From Bacteroidota bacterium (lineage in GTDB: Bacteria > Bacteroidota > Bacteroidia > Chitinophagales > Chitinophagaceae), in NCBI GenBank assembly GCA_018267925.1, contig JAFDXO010000083.1, positions 1 to 64,000 of the forward strand: a stretch of DNA of 64,000 bases. The letters are read 5' to 3'. The notes under the pieces are model-generated. The model saw nothing but the letters and a program-made list of their open reading frames with translations, ran no database searches and was not told the origin of the DNA. Both the position numbers and the translations under genes were made by a program. Positions 53,403-61,685 of the stretch are shown one piece after another (the stretch's first letter is position 1; each line of letters starts with the position of its first letter).

Positions 53403-54491
53403 ATGTCAGTGCTTAAATTTTTTCCGCTTAAAGTAAAAGAAATTCGTCCCGAAACTGCCGACTGTGTGTCAGTAGCTTTAGAAATTCCGCAAGACATGGA
53501 AAAACTGTTTCAGTTTGCGCCCGGACAGTATTTGACTTTTAAGCATCAATTAAACAATGCGGAAGTGCGCCGTTCTTATTCTATTTGCAGCAGCCTTGCC
53601 GATCGAGAATTAAGGGTGGCCATCAAAAAAGTTGACCAAGGAAAATTTTCCAGTTTTGCTAATGATCTTTTGAAACTTGGCGATGTATTGGAAGTGATGC
53701 CGCCAAACGGAAAATTTACACCACGAAAAAACAACTCAAACAAGAAACATTATCTTGCCTTTGCTGCCGGAAGCGGGATTACCCCGATCATGAGCATTAT
53801 GAAATCGGTTTTAGAACAAGAACCCGAAAGTGAATTTACATTAGTCTATGGGAACAAAAACCGCAACTCAATAATATTTCGGGAAACGATAGAAGGCTTG
53901 AAAAACCGCTATATGCAACGCCTGAGGATCTATCATTTACTTTCTCGAGAGATGATGGATGTAACGTTGTTTAATGGTCGTATTGATGCCCCAAAAGTTA
54001 AGCAGCTTGCCGATTCTTTAATTGATGTGAAGGGTATGGATGAAGTTTTTATTTGCGGACCGGAAACAATGCTTTTAGCAGTTCGTCAACAACTTCTTGA
54101 TTTAGGTTTGACTACCGAACAAATTCATATCGAATTATTTTCTTCTCCCGATGAGCCCAAACCCAATCATGAAAACTGGGTAAAAGATCATAAAAGCATA
54201 AATGATGCTACCAGCAAAGTAAGTGTAAGATTAGACGGTGCTACTTTCGAAATGAATTTAAGCTATCATGGCGATAGTATTTTAGATGCGGCCTTAAAAC
54301 ATGGTGCCGATCTTCCTTATGCTTGTAAAGGCGGCGTGTGTAGCACTTGCAGAGCTAAAGTAATTGAAGGAGAAGTAGAAATGGAAGTGAACTATGCTTT
54401 AGAAAAAAATGAAGTCGCACAAGGATATATACTCACTTGCCAATCTCACCCTAAGACAGATCATGTCTTTATTGATTTTGATGCGCGATAA
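53403..54491 (+). CDS. PaaE-type flavin reductase with C-terminal 2Fe-2S domain
   Basis: Transfers electrons from NAD(P)H through flavin to a 2Fe-2S centre. The FAD-binding barrel (1-105) has RRSYSICSS. The nucleotide domain (about 110-240) has AAGSGITPIMSIMKSVL and FICGPETMLLAVRQQLL. A plant-type ferredoxin domain (about 275-362) has the cluster ligands CKGGVCSTC and the last Cys in ILTCQSHP. Length 362 matches the reductase of the phenylacetyl-CoA epoxidase (PaaE). No paaABCD oxygenase genes are present here, so the acceptor is unknown. Confidence 0.85.
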   Translation: MSVLKFFPLKVKEIRPETADCVSVALEIPQDMEKLFQFAPGQYLTFKHQLNNAEVRRSYSICSSLADRELRVAIKKVDQGKFSSFANDLLKLGDVLEVMPPNGKFTPRKNNSNKKHYLAFAAGSGITPIMSIMKSVLEQEPESEFTLVYGNKNRNSIIFRETIEGLKNRYMQRLRIYHLLSREMMDVTLFNGRIDAPKVKQLADSLIDVKGMDEVFICGPETMLLAVRQQLLDLGLTTEQIHIELFSSPDEPKPNHENWVKDHKSINDATSKVSVRLDGATFEMNLSYHGDSILDAALKHGADLPYACKGGVCSTCRAKVIEGEVEMEVNYALEKNEVAQGYILTCQSHPKTDHVFIDFDAR

Positions 54492-54560
54492 AAAAGCCAT
54501 CAGAATGTAAAATGGATTCTGATGAGAAACGGTAAAACTAATTGTTTGAATAGGCTACCT

Positions 54561-54568
54561 TAATTTTG
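54561..54568 (+). promoter_or_regulatory. -7 promoter element of the M28 peptidase gene
   Basis: TAATTTTG, full match to TAnnTTTG, ends 7 bases before the ATG at 54576, implying an almost leaderless transcript. No clear -33 element. Confidence 0.4.
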
Positions 54569-54575
54569 CCATCTT

Positions 54576-56204
54576 ATGATACGTCGTGTACTTCATCTTT
54601 GCATGTTAGTTTGTTTTGTAGCAGTAGTCAGTGATGCACAAACCAAAACCGATCGAAAAACCATAAAACGCTTAACAACTGACATTTCTTACTTGGCCTC
54701 TGATGCGCTGGAAGGACGACGTACGGGCAGTTCGGGCGAACAAAAAGCCGCAGATTATATCGCAACCAGATATAAAAAACTAAAGATTGCGCCCTATAAA
54801 GGCGATTACAAATTGCCCTTCAAATTTTTCTATGGTAAAGAAATTTCTGATCACGCCTTTTTTAAAATCGGCAATGTATCATTATTGATTCCACAACAAG
54901 CTTTTCCACTTCCATTTTCTCAAAATGCAAAAAACATTTCTGGGGAAGTTTTACCTGATGTTTGGGAACATGGTAATATCTGGTTGATGAATTTATACTC
55001 CGAAAAGGAAGATGCTAACGATGCTCACTTCGACTATGAAAAGGCAATGTTTGATCGAGTAAAAGATGCACTAAAAAAAGGAGCTAAAGCAGTTGTTTTT
55101 TATGATGGTGTTGGGGCAAAATATCCACCCAAATTCAATCCTCATTCCGAATTAGAAACAATGGATATTCCCGTTGCATTCCTTTCTCATGACGTTTTTG
55201 ATTCGTTGATCAACAATCATCCAGATGGTGTCAAGATTGATTTAAATTTTGAATTGAATAAATCAGAGCGTACTGGAACTAATGTGGCTGCTTGGATTGA
55301 CAATAAAGCACCTTATACCGTCATCTTAGGTGCACATTTTGATCATTTAGGCTATGGTGAAGATGGCAATAGTTTGTCTCTTTCTAAAGAAATTCACAAT
55401 GGTGCAGATGATAATGCAAGTGGATCAGCCGGATTATTGGAACTTGCTGCTCGCATAAAAAAACAACGCCTGCGCAACTACAATTATCTCTTTGTAAACT
55501 TTTCGGGAGAAGAACTTGGATTATTAGGTTCCAAAGCCTTTGTAAAAGATTATCAAATAGACAGCAACCATACTGCTTACATGATCAATATGGACATGAT
55601 TGGGCGACTTAACGACAGCACTCATGCGCTGACAGTTGGTGGCATTGGCACTTCTCCTGCATGGAGTACATTTGTTTCATCACCAAACAAAGACTTTAAA
55701 ATTGTAATTGACAGCTCTGGTGTTGGACCATCCGACCATACTTCTTTCTACCATGTAGGAATTCCTGTTCTCTTTTTCTTCACTGGTATTCATCACGACT
55801 ATCACAAGCCGTCAGATGATGCGGATAAGATCAATTACCTCGGTGAAGCAAAAGTGCTTGACTATGTTTATAGCATCGTATCTGTAATGGATACACGCTT
55901 AAAACCCAAATTTACCCCTACCCGACAGACTACGGTTGGTAAAGTTCGATTTAAGGTTACGTTGGGCATTATGCCTGATTATTCTTTTCAAGAAGGGGGT
56001 GTCAGGGTTGATGATGTGGCTGATGACAAACCGGCTAAAAAAGCAGGAATAAAAGCTGGTGATATCATCATTCAGTTGGGCGATACAAAAATTTTAGGAA
56101 TGCAAAGCTATATGGAAGCATTAGGCAAAGCAAAATCCGGACAAACTACTACTGTAACTGTATTGAGAAACGGCAAACCTGTGAAACTGAAAGTTACGTT
56201 TTAA
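54576..56204 (+). CDS. Exported M28-family peptidase with PA insert and C-terminal PDZ
   Basis: Signal peptide (MIRRVLHLCMLVCFVAVVSDAQ). An M28 catalytic core surrounds a PA-like insertion (about 100-210). Zinc ligands and catalytic residues are visible in GAHFDHLGYG, NGADDNASGSAGLLE, NFSGEELGLLGSKAF, NMDMIGRLND and HHDYHKPSDD. A PDZ domain forms the end (about 450-542: VRVDDVADDKPAKKAGIKAG, DIIIQLGDTKI). Probably a periplasmic or outer-surface aminopeptidase. It has no type IX sorting domain, unlike the M1 pair. 542 residues. Confidence 0.9.
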   Translation: MIRRVLHLCMLVCFVAVVSDAQTKTDRKTIKRLTTDISYLASDALEGRRTGSSGEQKAADYIATRYKKLKIAPYKGDYKLPFKFFYGKEISDHAFFKIGNVSLLIPQQAFPLPFSQNAKNISGEVLPDVWEHGNIWLMNLYSEKEDANDAHFDYEKAMFDRVKDALKKGAKAVVFYDGVGAKYPPKFNPHSELETMDIPVAFLSHDVFDSLINNHPDGVKIDLNFELNKSERTGTNVAAWIDNKAPYTVILGAHFDHLGYGEDGNSLSLSKEIHNGADDNASGSAGLLELAARIKKQRLRNYNYLFVNFSGEELGLLGSKAFVKDYQIDSNHTAYMINMDMIGRLNDSTHALTVGGIGTSPAWSTFVSSPNKDFKIVIDSSGVGPSDHTSFYHVGIPVLFFFTGIHHDYHKPSDDADKINYLGEAKVLDYVYSIVSVMDTRLKPKFTPTRQTTVGKVRFKVTLGIMPDYSFQEGGVRVDDVADDKPAKKAGIKAGDIIIQLGDTKILGMQSYMEALGKAKSGQTTTVTVLRNGKPVKLKVTF

Positions 56205-56264
56205 AGAACCTTTTATCATTATAAAAATCAAAGACAATACCCCCACCCGAGTTAAAAGAAACCA

Positions 56265-57071
56265 ATGAATATCTTTCTTGTTGCTATGCCCAATTTTGCT
56301 GAGCCGGGGGTATGGATTAGCTTGCTTACGCTTACTTTTTTAGAAATAGTGTTGGGTGTTGACAACATTATTTTCATTTCATTAGTCTCCAATAAGTTAC
56401 CGCAAAACAAACAACGGACTGCTCGAAATATTGGCTTATTGCTTGCAATGATTTTTAGAAGTTTATTGTTGTTGGGTATTAACTGGATTATCGGATTGAA
56501 AGAACCTATTTTTACTTTACCCTTTAGTTTCAATCCACAAGAAGCTGAACTGGCATTAAGTTGGAAAGATTTCATTCTATTATTTGGCGGCATTTTCTTG
56601 ATAGTAAAAAGCACATTAGAAATTCACCACAAGCTTCAAGTGAATGATCAAGAAAACACATCCAAACAAAAAATAGCTTCTTCTTTAGTAGGTGCAATCA
56701 TCCAAATTATTTTAGTAGATGCTGTTTTTTCTTTTGATTCTATTTTGACGGCTGTTGGCTTGATTGACAATGTAGTGTTGATGATCATTGCTGTTATTAT
56801 TTCTATCTTAATCATGATGCTGTTTGCCGGTGTTGTAACACGCATAATCAACAAGCAACCAACCTTGCAAATGCTTGCCCTAAGTTTTTTAGTGGTTATT
56901 GGTGTGGTGTTGGTTGCAGAAGGGATTCATGAGCATGTCAGCAAAGGCATCATCTATTCTTGCCTTGCCTTTTCGTTAGCAGTAGAAGCATTGAATATAA
57001 AGCTGCGAAAGAAGCATAAGAATGTTGTACTAAATGATAGCGATTGGGTTAAAATGCCGGATTCAGACTGA
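56265..57071 (+). CDS. TerC/Alx-family integral membrane protein, copy 2
   Basis: A second TerC protein (268 aa), in the YkoY/YceF subgroup by its pattern. Conserved acidic segments are LEIVLGVDNIIFISLVSNKL and VDAVFSFDSILTAVGLID. About seven membrane segments. It is only distantly similar to the copy at 44589, so the two are probably not a recent duplication. In other bacteria such proteins take part in manganese export. The ATG at 56265 (MNIFLVAMPNFAEPG) is the first good start. A small membrane protein follows after 62 bases. Confidence 0.88.
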   Translation: MNIFLVAMPNFAEPGVWISLLTLTFLEIVLGVDNIIFISLVSNKLPQNKQRTARNIGLLLAMIFRSLLLLGINWIIGLKEPIFTLPFSFNPQEAELALSWKDFILLFGGIFLIVKSTLEIHHKLQVNDQENTSKQKIASSLVGAIIQIILVDAVFSFDSILTAVGLIDNVVLMIIAVIISILIMMLFAGVVTRIINKQPTLQMLALSFLVVIGVVLVAEGIHEHVSKGIIYSCLAFSLAVEALNIKLRKKHKNVVLNDSDWVKMPDSD

Positions 57072-57133
57072 TTTGACCTTAATTTTGAAACAGACAATAT
57101 TCACATCATTTTCTACAATTAAATGTAAGCCGC

Positions 57134-57469
57134 ATGAACATACTGCTAAGGTTGATGATTAATTCTCTTGCTGTTTTTGCAGCCTCTTATTTATTGCCGG
57201 GTGTGCATATCCGAAATTTCACAACAGCAATTTGGGTAGCTGTTGTTTTAGCAGTTTTAAATTTGTTTATCAAGCCCATATTCATTCTACTTACGATCCC
57301 GATAACAATTGTAACTTTTGGTTTGTTTCTATTAGTAATCAATGCACTTATGGTCTTGCTCTGCTCTAAGCTGGTAGATGGTTTTAGCGTAGATGGCCTT
57401 ATTTATGCAGTTTTGTTTAGCTTAATTGTTTCTGTGGTTGGAGGAATTATGGAAGCCTTGACAAGATAA
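57134..57469 (+). CDS. PF04020-type four-helix membrane protein ('phage holin family')
   Basis: 111 residues, four hydrophobic segments, with the family's YLLPGVHIRNFTTAIWVAVV, LFIKPIFILLTIPITIVTFG and LVDGFSVDGLIYAVLFSLIV. Databases call it 'mycobacterial 4-TMS phage holin'. There are no phage genes near, so a holin role is not supported. The family is common in chromosomes. Convergent with the ABC exporter gene (5 bases). Confidence 0.85.
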   Translation: MNILLRLMINSLAVFAASYLLPGVHIRNFTTAIWVAVVLAVLNLFIKPIFILLTIPITIVTFGLFLLVINALMVLLCSKLVDGFSVDGLIYAVLFSLIVSVVGGIMEALTR

Positions 57470-57474
57470 CTGGT

Positions 57475-59253
57475 TTATGCTTGATTAGCAGCAGTTTGAT
57501 GATCATAAAGTCGAGCATATCTTCCTTTTAGTTTCATCAGTTGTGTATGAGTTCCCTGCTCAACAATTTTCCCGTTGTCAAGCACAAGGATTTGATTGAA
57601 ATGCCAAACAGTAAAAATTCGGTGAGTAATAACAAGCACCGTTTTATCTTTCAACCAATGCTGTAAATTCTGTAAAATGGTTTGTTCTGTTTGCGTGTCC
57701 ACCGCACTTAGACATTCGTCCAAAATTAGAATAGGTGCGTTTTTTAGCAATGCTCTTGCCAAAACAATTCTTTGTTTTTGTCCACCACTCAACATGACAC
57801 CTCGCTCTCCTACAATAGTTTGATAACCCTGTTGAAATCTCTGAATATCCTTATCTAAATCAGCAAGGCGAGATGCTTCCATCACCTCTTCAAACGTTGC
57901 ATCATCTTTTCCAAATTTTATGTTGTTTAAAATGGAGTCTGAAAACAAGTATGTGTCTTGTGGAGCATAAGCAATTTGCTTTCGAGCTATATCTAAGGGA
58001 AAATGTTGAATGTTGGAATTGTCCAACAGAACGGAGCCACCTTGAGTATCATACATTCTTAATAAAAGGTGCGCCAGTGTTGATTTTCCGGATCCTGTTT
58101 TTCCGATGATAGCTATTTTTTCACCGGCTTTTATGTGTAGTGAAAAATCTTTTAAAGCGCGAATACCCGTATGTGGATAGGTGAAATCAACATGGTCAAA
58201 ATCAATTTGTCCATTCAAGTTTTTATGACCGTTGGACGGATGCGGAGAGGTAATTGAAGGATTGGTGTGCAAGAATTCATTAATTCTTTTTTGCGAGGCA
58301 CCGGCACGCTGCACCATACTGGCAACCCATCCAATACTGCTAATCGGGAACATGAGTAAATTTATGTAGATCACAAACTCGGCAATATTACCCGCTGAAA
58401 TTTCTCCGTTTATAGCAAAATATCCACCCACTAAAACAGTGCTCAACATACTAAGTCCGATAAAAAAAGTCATGGACGGGAAGTATATGGACTCAGTGAG
58501 AGAAAGGTTGATTGTGCTTTGTTTGTAGGCATCAGAAGCAGAGCTAAAAAATTGCATCATAATCTTTTCTTGAACAAAACTTTTGATGACACGGATGCCA
58601 CTATATGTTTCTTGAGCCGTAGAAGTAAGCGTACTTAGTTGTGCTTGTATGTTTTCGCTTTTTCTATAAATAATTTTATTGACCCAATAAATGGCCATTG
58701 CTAAAAAAGGCAATGGGAGAAAAACATACAAGGTTAGCCAAGCATTGACGTGTACCATATTCCACAGGCAAATAGCTGTCAGCACAGTAAGGTTGGTTGC
58801 ATACATAATACTTGGTCCTGTGTACATTCTAACTCGTGCTACATCTTCAGAGATTCGATTCATTAAATCTCCCGTAAAATGTTTTTTGAAAAACTGAGTA
58901 TCTAAAGTTTGATAATGAGCAAAGATTTCATTTTTCTGATCATACTCTATCAAACGGCTCATCACGATAATAGTTTGACGCATGAAAAACATAAAAACAC
59001 CCCGTAGTAAAGCAATGCCGAGCAACAGAACGCCTGTCCACATAACCATTTTAATCAGTGAGCCTTCATCTTGCTTTGATAACCTACCCGTATTTATCGT
59101 TTGCTGAACATCGTCAATAACCTTTCGCACAATGGATGCAGGCATAGCAGCAAACAAGTTTGAAACGGCTACAAAGATCATCCCTAAAACAAGCCGCCAT
59201 CTATAACGAACAAAATATTTGTTGAGTGCAAAAAGGTTTTTCATTGCCGGCAC
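57475..59253 (-). CDS. ABC exporter, MsbA-like half transporter
   Basis: Fused transmembrane and ATPase domains (592 aa). Six membrane segments occupy about residues 15-310. The nucleotide-binding domain (about 345-585) has Walker A IIGKTGSGKSTLAH, Q-loop IAYAPQDTYLF, signature MLSGGQKQR, Walker B ILILDECLSAVD and H-loop VITHR. The D-loop sequence DECLSAVD differs slightly from the usual DEATSALD. By family such proteins flip lipids or lipid A, or export drugs; substrate unknown. It starts 40 bases downstream of a small lipoprotein gene on the same strand. Confidence 0.9.
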   Translation of the reverse strand: MPAMKNLFALNKYFVRYRWRLVLGMIFVAVSNLFAAMPASIVRKVIDDVQQTINTGRLSKQDEGSLIKMVMWTGVLLLGIALLRGVFMFFMRQTIIVMSRLIEYDQKNEIFAHYQTLDTQFFKKHFTGDLMNRISEDVARVRMYTGPSIMYATNLTVLTAICLWNMVHVNAWLTLYVFLPLPFLAMAIYWVNKIIYRKSENIQAQLSTLTSTAQETYSGIRVIKSFVQEKIMMQFFSSASDAYKQSTINLSLTESIYFPSMTFFIGLSMLSTVLVGGYFAINGEISAGNIAEFVIYINLLMFPISSIGWVASMVQRAGASQKRINEFLHTNPSITSPHPSNGHKNLNGQIDFDHVDFTYPHTGIRALKDFSLHIKAGEKIAIIGKTGSGKSTLAHLLLRMYDTQGGSVLLDNSNIQHFPLDIARKQIAYAPQDTYLFSDSILNNIKFGKDDATFEEVMEASRLADLDKDIQRFQQGYQTIVGERGVMLSGGQKQRIVLARALLKNAPILILDECLSAVDTQTEQTILQNLQHWLKDKTVLVITHRIFTVWHFNQILVLDNGKIVEQGTHTQLMKLKGRYARLYDHQTAANQA

Positions 59254-59292
59254 AAGTTACCCCAGCTTGAACAATTAACATGTAACAACTCT

Positions 59293-59529
59293 TTACCTCA
59301 TTCTTCGAGGTCCATAATGCGTTCCACGAACTCCGCCTCTGCTATCATAGTAGTGAATACGAGGTGTTCTATAATACACTCGAGGAAGCGGTGAATAATA
59401 GTATTGGGGATAAACCCGATAATATGGACGATAATAATAAGGGCGAGCAGGAAATGGACGAACTACACAACTGCTCAAACAAACTGCAAGAGTCAAAACA
59501 AAACCAATCTTCAACACAACCCTTTTCAT
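59293..59529 (-). CDS. Small Tyr/Arg/Pro-rich lipoprotein
   Basis: A lipoprotein signal with lipobox LSSC (C21) is followed by a 57-residue low-complexity mature part made largely of Tyr, Arg and Pro (for example RPYYYRPYYRVYPQYYYSPL). It ends in GVRGTHYGPRRMR. It is strongly basic and aromatic. No family is recognised with certainty. Such proteins in this phylum are outer-membrane or periplasm lipoproteins. It lies directly upstream of the ABC exporter gene. Confidence 0.7.
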   Translation of the reverse strand: MKRVVLKIGFVLTLAVCLSSCVVRPFPARPYYYRPYYRVYPQYYYSPLPRVYYRTPRIHYYDSRGGVRGTHYGPRRMR

Positions 59530-59764
59530 AACACTTTGTTTTTATCATGTTAGAGGATTTTTAGCCTCAATAGTTTAATATGGATTTTGAATTTTTTTTG
59601 AAATCATAAACTGGGAAAAAGCCTTCATCAATTGTTTTAAGTTTCAATGAACTATCATTTATCTCTTTGATAAAAATTCTTTTTTGATTCTTAGCATTTT
59701 ACCCGTTCCGACTTTTATATCAACCTTTCATTCAAAAACCTTTCTGATTCTTCCCAAAAAAGAT

Positions 59765-59794
59765 TGTAACCTTTTTCATTTTCAGCAACTCTAT
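59765..59794 (+). promoter_or_regulatory. Candidate ECF-type promoter of the lipoprotein/DoxX-like/sigma operon
   Basis: TGTAAC (59765-59770) followed by CTTTTT, then 17 bases after TGTAAC an ACTCTAT (59788-59794). This resembles ECF promoters with a TGTAAC -35 and a CGTC-type -10 box. The first operon ATG is at 59824. The rest of 59530-59764 holds nothing clear. Confidence 0.4.
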
Positions 59795-59823
59795 TCTTTC
59801 ATAAAACCAAAAATTGAAAAAAA

Positions 59824-60489
59824 ATGAAACAAGTAAAAACCTCTTTACGCAAAGCTGTAACCATGTTGGGAATGTTCACTTTTGTAATGCTTTTGATTCC
59901 TTCCTTACAAAGCTGCAAAAAAGACAGTGTATCACCCGGACCACTTGCCGGAAGCAATTTCCGAACTTTTGATGATGCCATGCACCAACTATGGGCAGAT
60001 CACATGCAATACACCTACATGACCGTAGATGCTTTTTTCAACAATAGTGCTGCACTTAATTCACAACTAAACCGATTATTGAAAAATCAAGAAGATATCG
60101 GTGCTGCTATTGTACCTTATTATGGACAAGCTGCGGGCGATCAATTAACCACTTTGTTGAAAGGACATATCAATGGTGCTGTACCGGTTTTGACAGCGGC
60201 AAAAAACAACGACCAAGCCGCTCTGAACACGGCTGTTGCCAACTGGAGAGCAAATGCACAACAAATTGCCGATTTCTTATCTGCTGCAAATCCTAATAAT
60301 TGGGATCAAACACACATGCGTATGCACATGGACGATCACATTACTAAGACCATTACTTATTCAGTAGATTTATTGCAAAAGAACTATACCCAAGCATCCG
60401 TTGATTATGATGCTGCCTTCAATGACATGATGCACTTTGCCAGTACTTTATCAGAAGGAATTGCCAATCAATATCCTGCTAAATTCTAA
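59824..60489 (+). CDS. Lipoprotein with helical-bundle domain, unknown function
   Basis: An N-terminal signal with lipobox LQSC (C31) is followed by a 190-residue, all-helical, His/Met/Asn-rich domain. It contains DAMHQLWADHMQYTYMTVDA, LKNQEDIGAAIVPYYGQAAG, and THMRMHMDDHITKTI. The pattern of WxxH-x-W/Y-T, QEDIG..I.PYYG and H...T..EA is shared with proteins of unknown role in Bacillus and other bacteria. The His/Met-rich segment could bind a metal, but this is a guess. First gene of a three-gene operon with a DoxX-like protein (32-base gap) and an ECF sigma factor. Confidence 0.75.
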   Translation: MKQVKTSLRKAVTMLGMFTFVMLLIPSLQSCKKDSVSPGPLAGSNFRTFDDAMHQLWADHMQYTYMTVDAFFNNSAALNSQLNRLLKNQEDIGAAIVPYYGQAAGDQLTTLLKGHINGAVPVLTAAKNNDQAALNTAVANWRANAQQIADFLSAANPNNWDQTHMRMHMDDHITKTITYSVDLLQKNYTQASVDYDAAFNDMMHFASTLSEGIANQYPAKF

Positions 60490-60521
60490 TTCCTTCACCC
60501 AAACTAAAAGCTAATTTTCAA

Positions 60522-60905
60522 ATGAACACAGATCATTCAAAACTAATAGTGAAGCAAGTATTTAACTTGCTTCGCTTCGCCTTCATCATTGTTCCGATTG
60601 TGGCTGGAGTTGATAAGTTCACTAATATACTAACACATTGGGATCAATATATAAGCCCCACTCTTACCAACATGTTGCCTATTTCAGCTTCAATGTTCAT
60701 GATGATAGTTGGGGTTATAGAAATAATAGCCGGAATTATTGTGATGAAAAAGCCGGATATAGGGGGCTATATCGTTGCAGCTTGGCTTACTGTAATTGCG
60801 CTATCTCTTATTTTTAGTTTCAAATTTGTAGATGTAGCTGTTCGAGATTTAGTGATGGCTATCTCCGCTTTCTCAATGGCACGTTTGTCAAAAGTTTTAT
60901 CTTAG
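60522..60905 (+). CDS. DoxX-like four-helix membrane protein
   Basis: 127 residues, four hydrophobic segments (about 13-32, 52-72, 78-97, 100-120), with FIIVPIVAGVDKFTNILTHW in the first helix and loop. This topology and the G-x-D-K-F pattern are like DoxX-related proteins. Function unknown. Sits between the lipoprotein and sigma genes; the sigma ATG follows its stop by 5 bases, so the operon is tight. Confidence 0.72.
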   Translation: MNTDHSKLIVKQVFNLLRFAFIIVPIVAGVDKFTNILTHWDQYISPTLTNMLPISASMFMMIVGVIEIIAGIIVMKKPDIGGYIVAAWLTVIALSLIFSFKFVDVAVRDLVMAISAFSMARLSKVLS

Positions 60906-60910
60906 TCAAT

Positions 60911-61561
60911 ATGAAACAGTTTGAAAAATTAACAGAAGCTGAAATTATATCCCGAATTTTACAAGGAGAAAAACCGCTTTACGAAATTATTGTAAGGCGG
61001 TTTAATCCGTATTTATACAAAATAGGAAGGTCTTACAACTACAATCATGAAGACACTCAAGACCTGATGCAGGATACGTATATTGATGCTTTTAAGAGCT
61101 TAGCTCAATTTGAACAACGTTCCAATTTTAAAACTTGGCTAATACGCATCATGTTGAATAATTGCTATCGTAAAAAACAAAAATTCAGCTTTGCAAACGA
61201 AAAGTCGAACGATATTGTTAATGAAAACGCTACACCCATGTTTACACAAACACATAATGATACTCAAAAGATGGTTCATTCCCGTGAACTGGGTCATGTC
61301 ATTGAATCATCCTTGATTGAATTGCCTGAAGATTATCGCTTAGTTTTTTCTTTAAGAGAGATCAATGGACTGAGTGTTTCAGAAACAGCAAGCCTTTTAG
61401 ATATCAGTGAAGCCAATGTAAAAGTTAGGCTGAATCGAGCAAAATCAATGCTCAGAAAGGAGATTGAAAAATCATACAGCCCGGATGAAATTTTTGAATT
61501 TAATTTGAGCTATTGTAATCCTTTTACCGAAAAATTGATGAAGAAAATAAATGAGCTTTAA
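60911..61561 (+). CDS. ECF sigma factor with C-terminal extension
   Basis: Sigma 2 (about 20-90: YEIIVRRFNPYLYKIGRSYN, DLMQDTYIDAFKSLAQF, NFKTWLIRIMLNNCYRK) and sigma 4 (about 130-185: LIELPEDYRLVFSLREINGL, SVSETASLLDISEANVKVRL). A further 30 residues follow (SYSPDEIFEFNLSYCNPFTE ... KKINEL) containing one Cys; similar tails occur in some ECF groups. No anti-sigma gene is adjacent; upstream partners are a DoxX-like protein and a lipoprotein. A TGTAAC-type promoter before the operon suggests autoregulation. Confidence 0.88.
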   Translation: MKQFEKLTEAEIISRILQGEKPLYEIIVRRFNPYLYKIGRSYNYNHEDTQDLMQDTYIDAFKSLAQFEQRSNFKTWLIRIMLNNCYRKKQKFSFANEKSNDIVNENATPMFTQTHNDTQKMVHSRELGHVIESSLIELPEDYRLVFSLREINGLSVSETASLLDISEANVKVRLNRAKSMLRKEIEKSYSPDEIFEFNLSYCNPFTEKLMKKINEL

Positions 61562-61638
61562 TTTGTCGAATTAGAGCTTGATTCATTTTAGAAAGCACTT
61601 CATTGTCTTAGCTCGACTTATTATTCAGTAGCTTTTAA

Positions 61639-61656
61639 TCAAACATCTTTGTTTGA
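61639..61656. other. Hairpin in the convergent gap between sigma and PPTase genes
   Basis: TCAAACA/TGTTTGA with a four-base loop, between two convergent genes. No T run follows on the forward strand. It might be a weak terminator. Confidence 0.3.
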
Positions 61657-61685
61657 CAAAACAGCACAAATTTAAACACTACTGA

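Noticed and set aside
57134..57469. Prophage remnant suggested by 'phage holin family'
   Set aside because: No integrase, capsid, tail or lysin gene nearby; the family is common in bacterial chromosomes.
61639..61656. Attachment site or mobile element end at the short inverted repeat
   Set aside because: Seven-base arms only, no duplication of flanking bases, no recombinase gene nearby.
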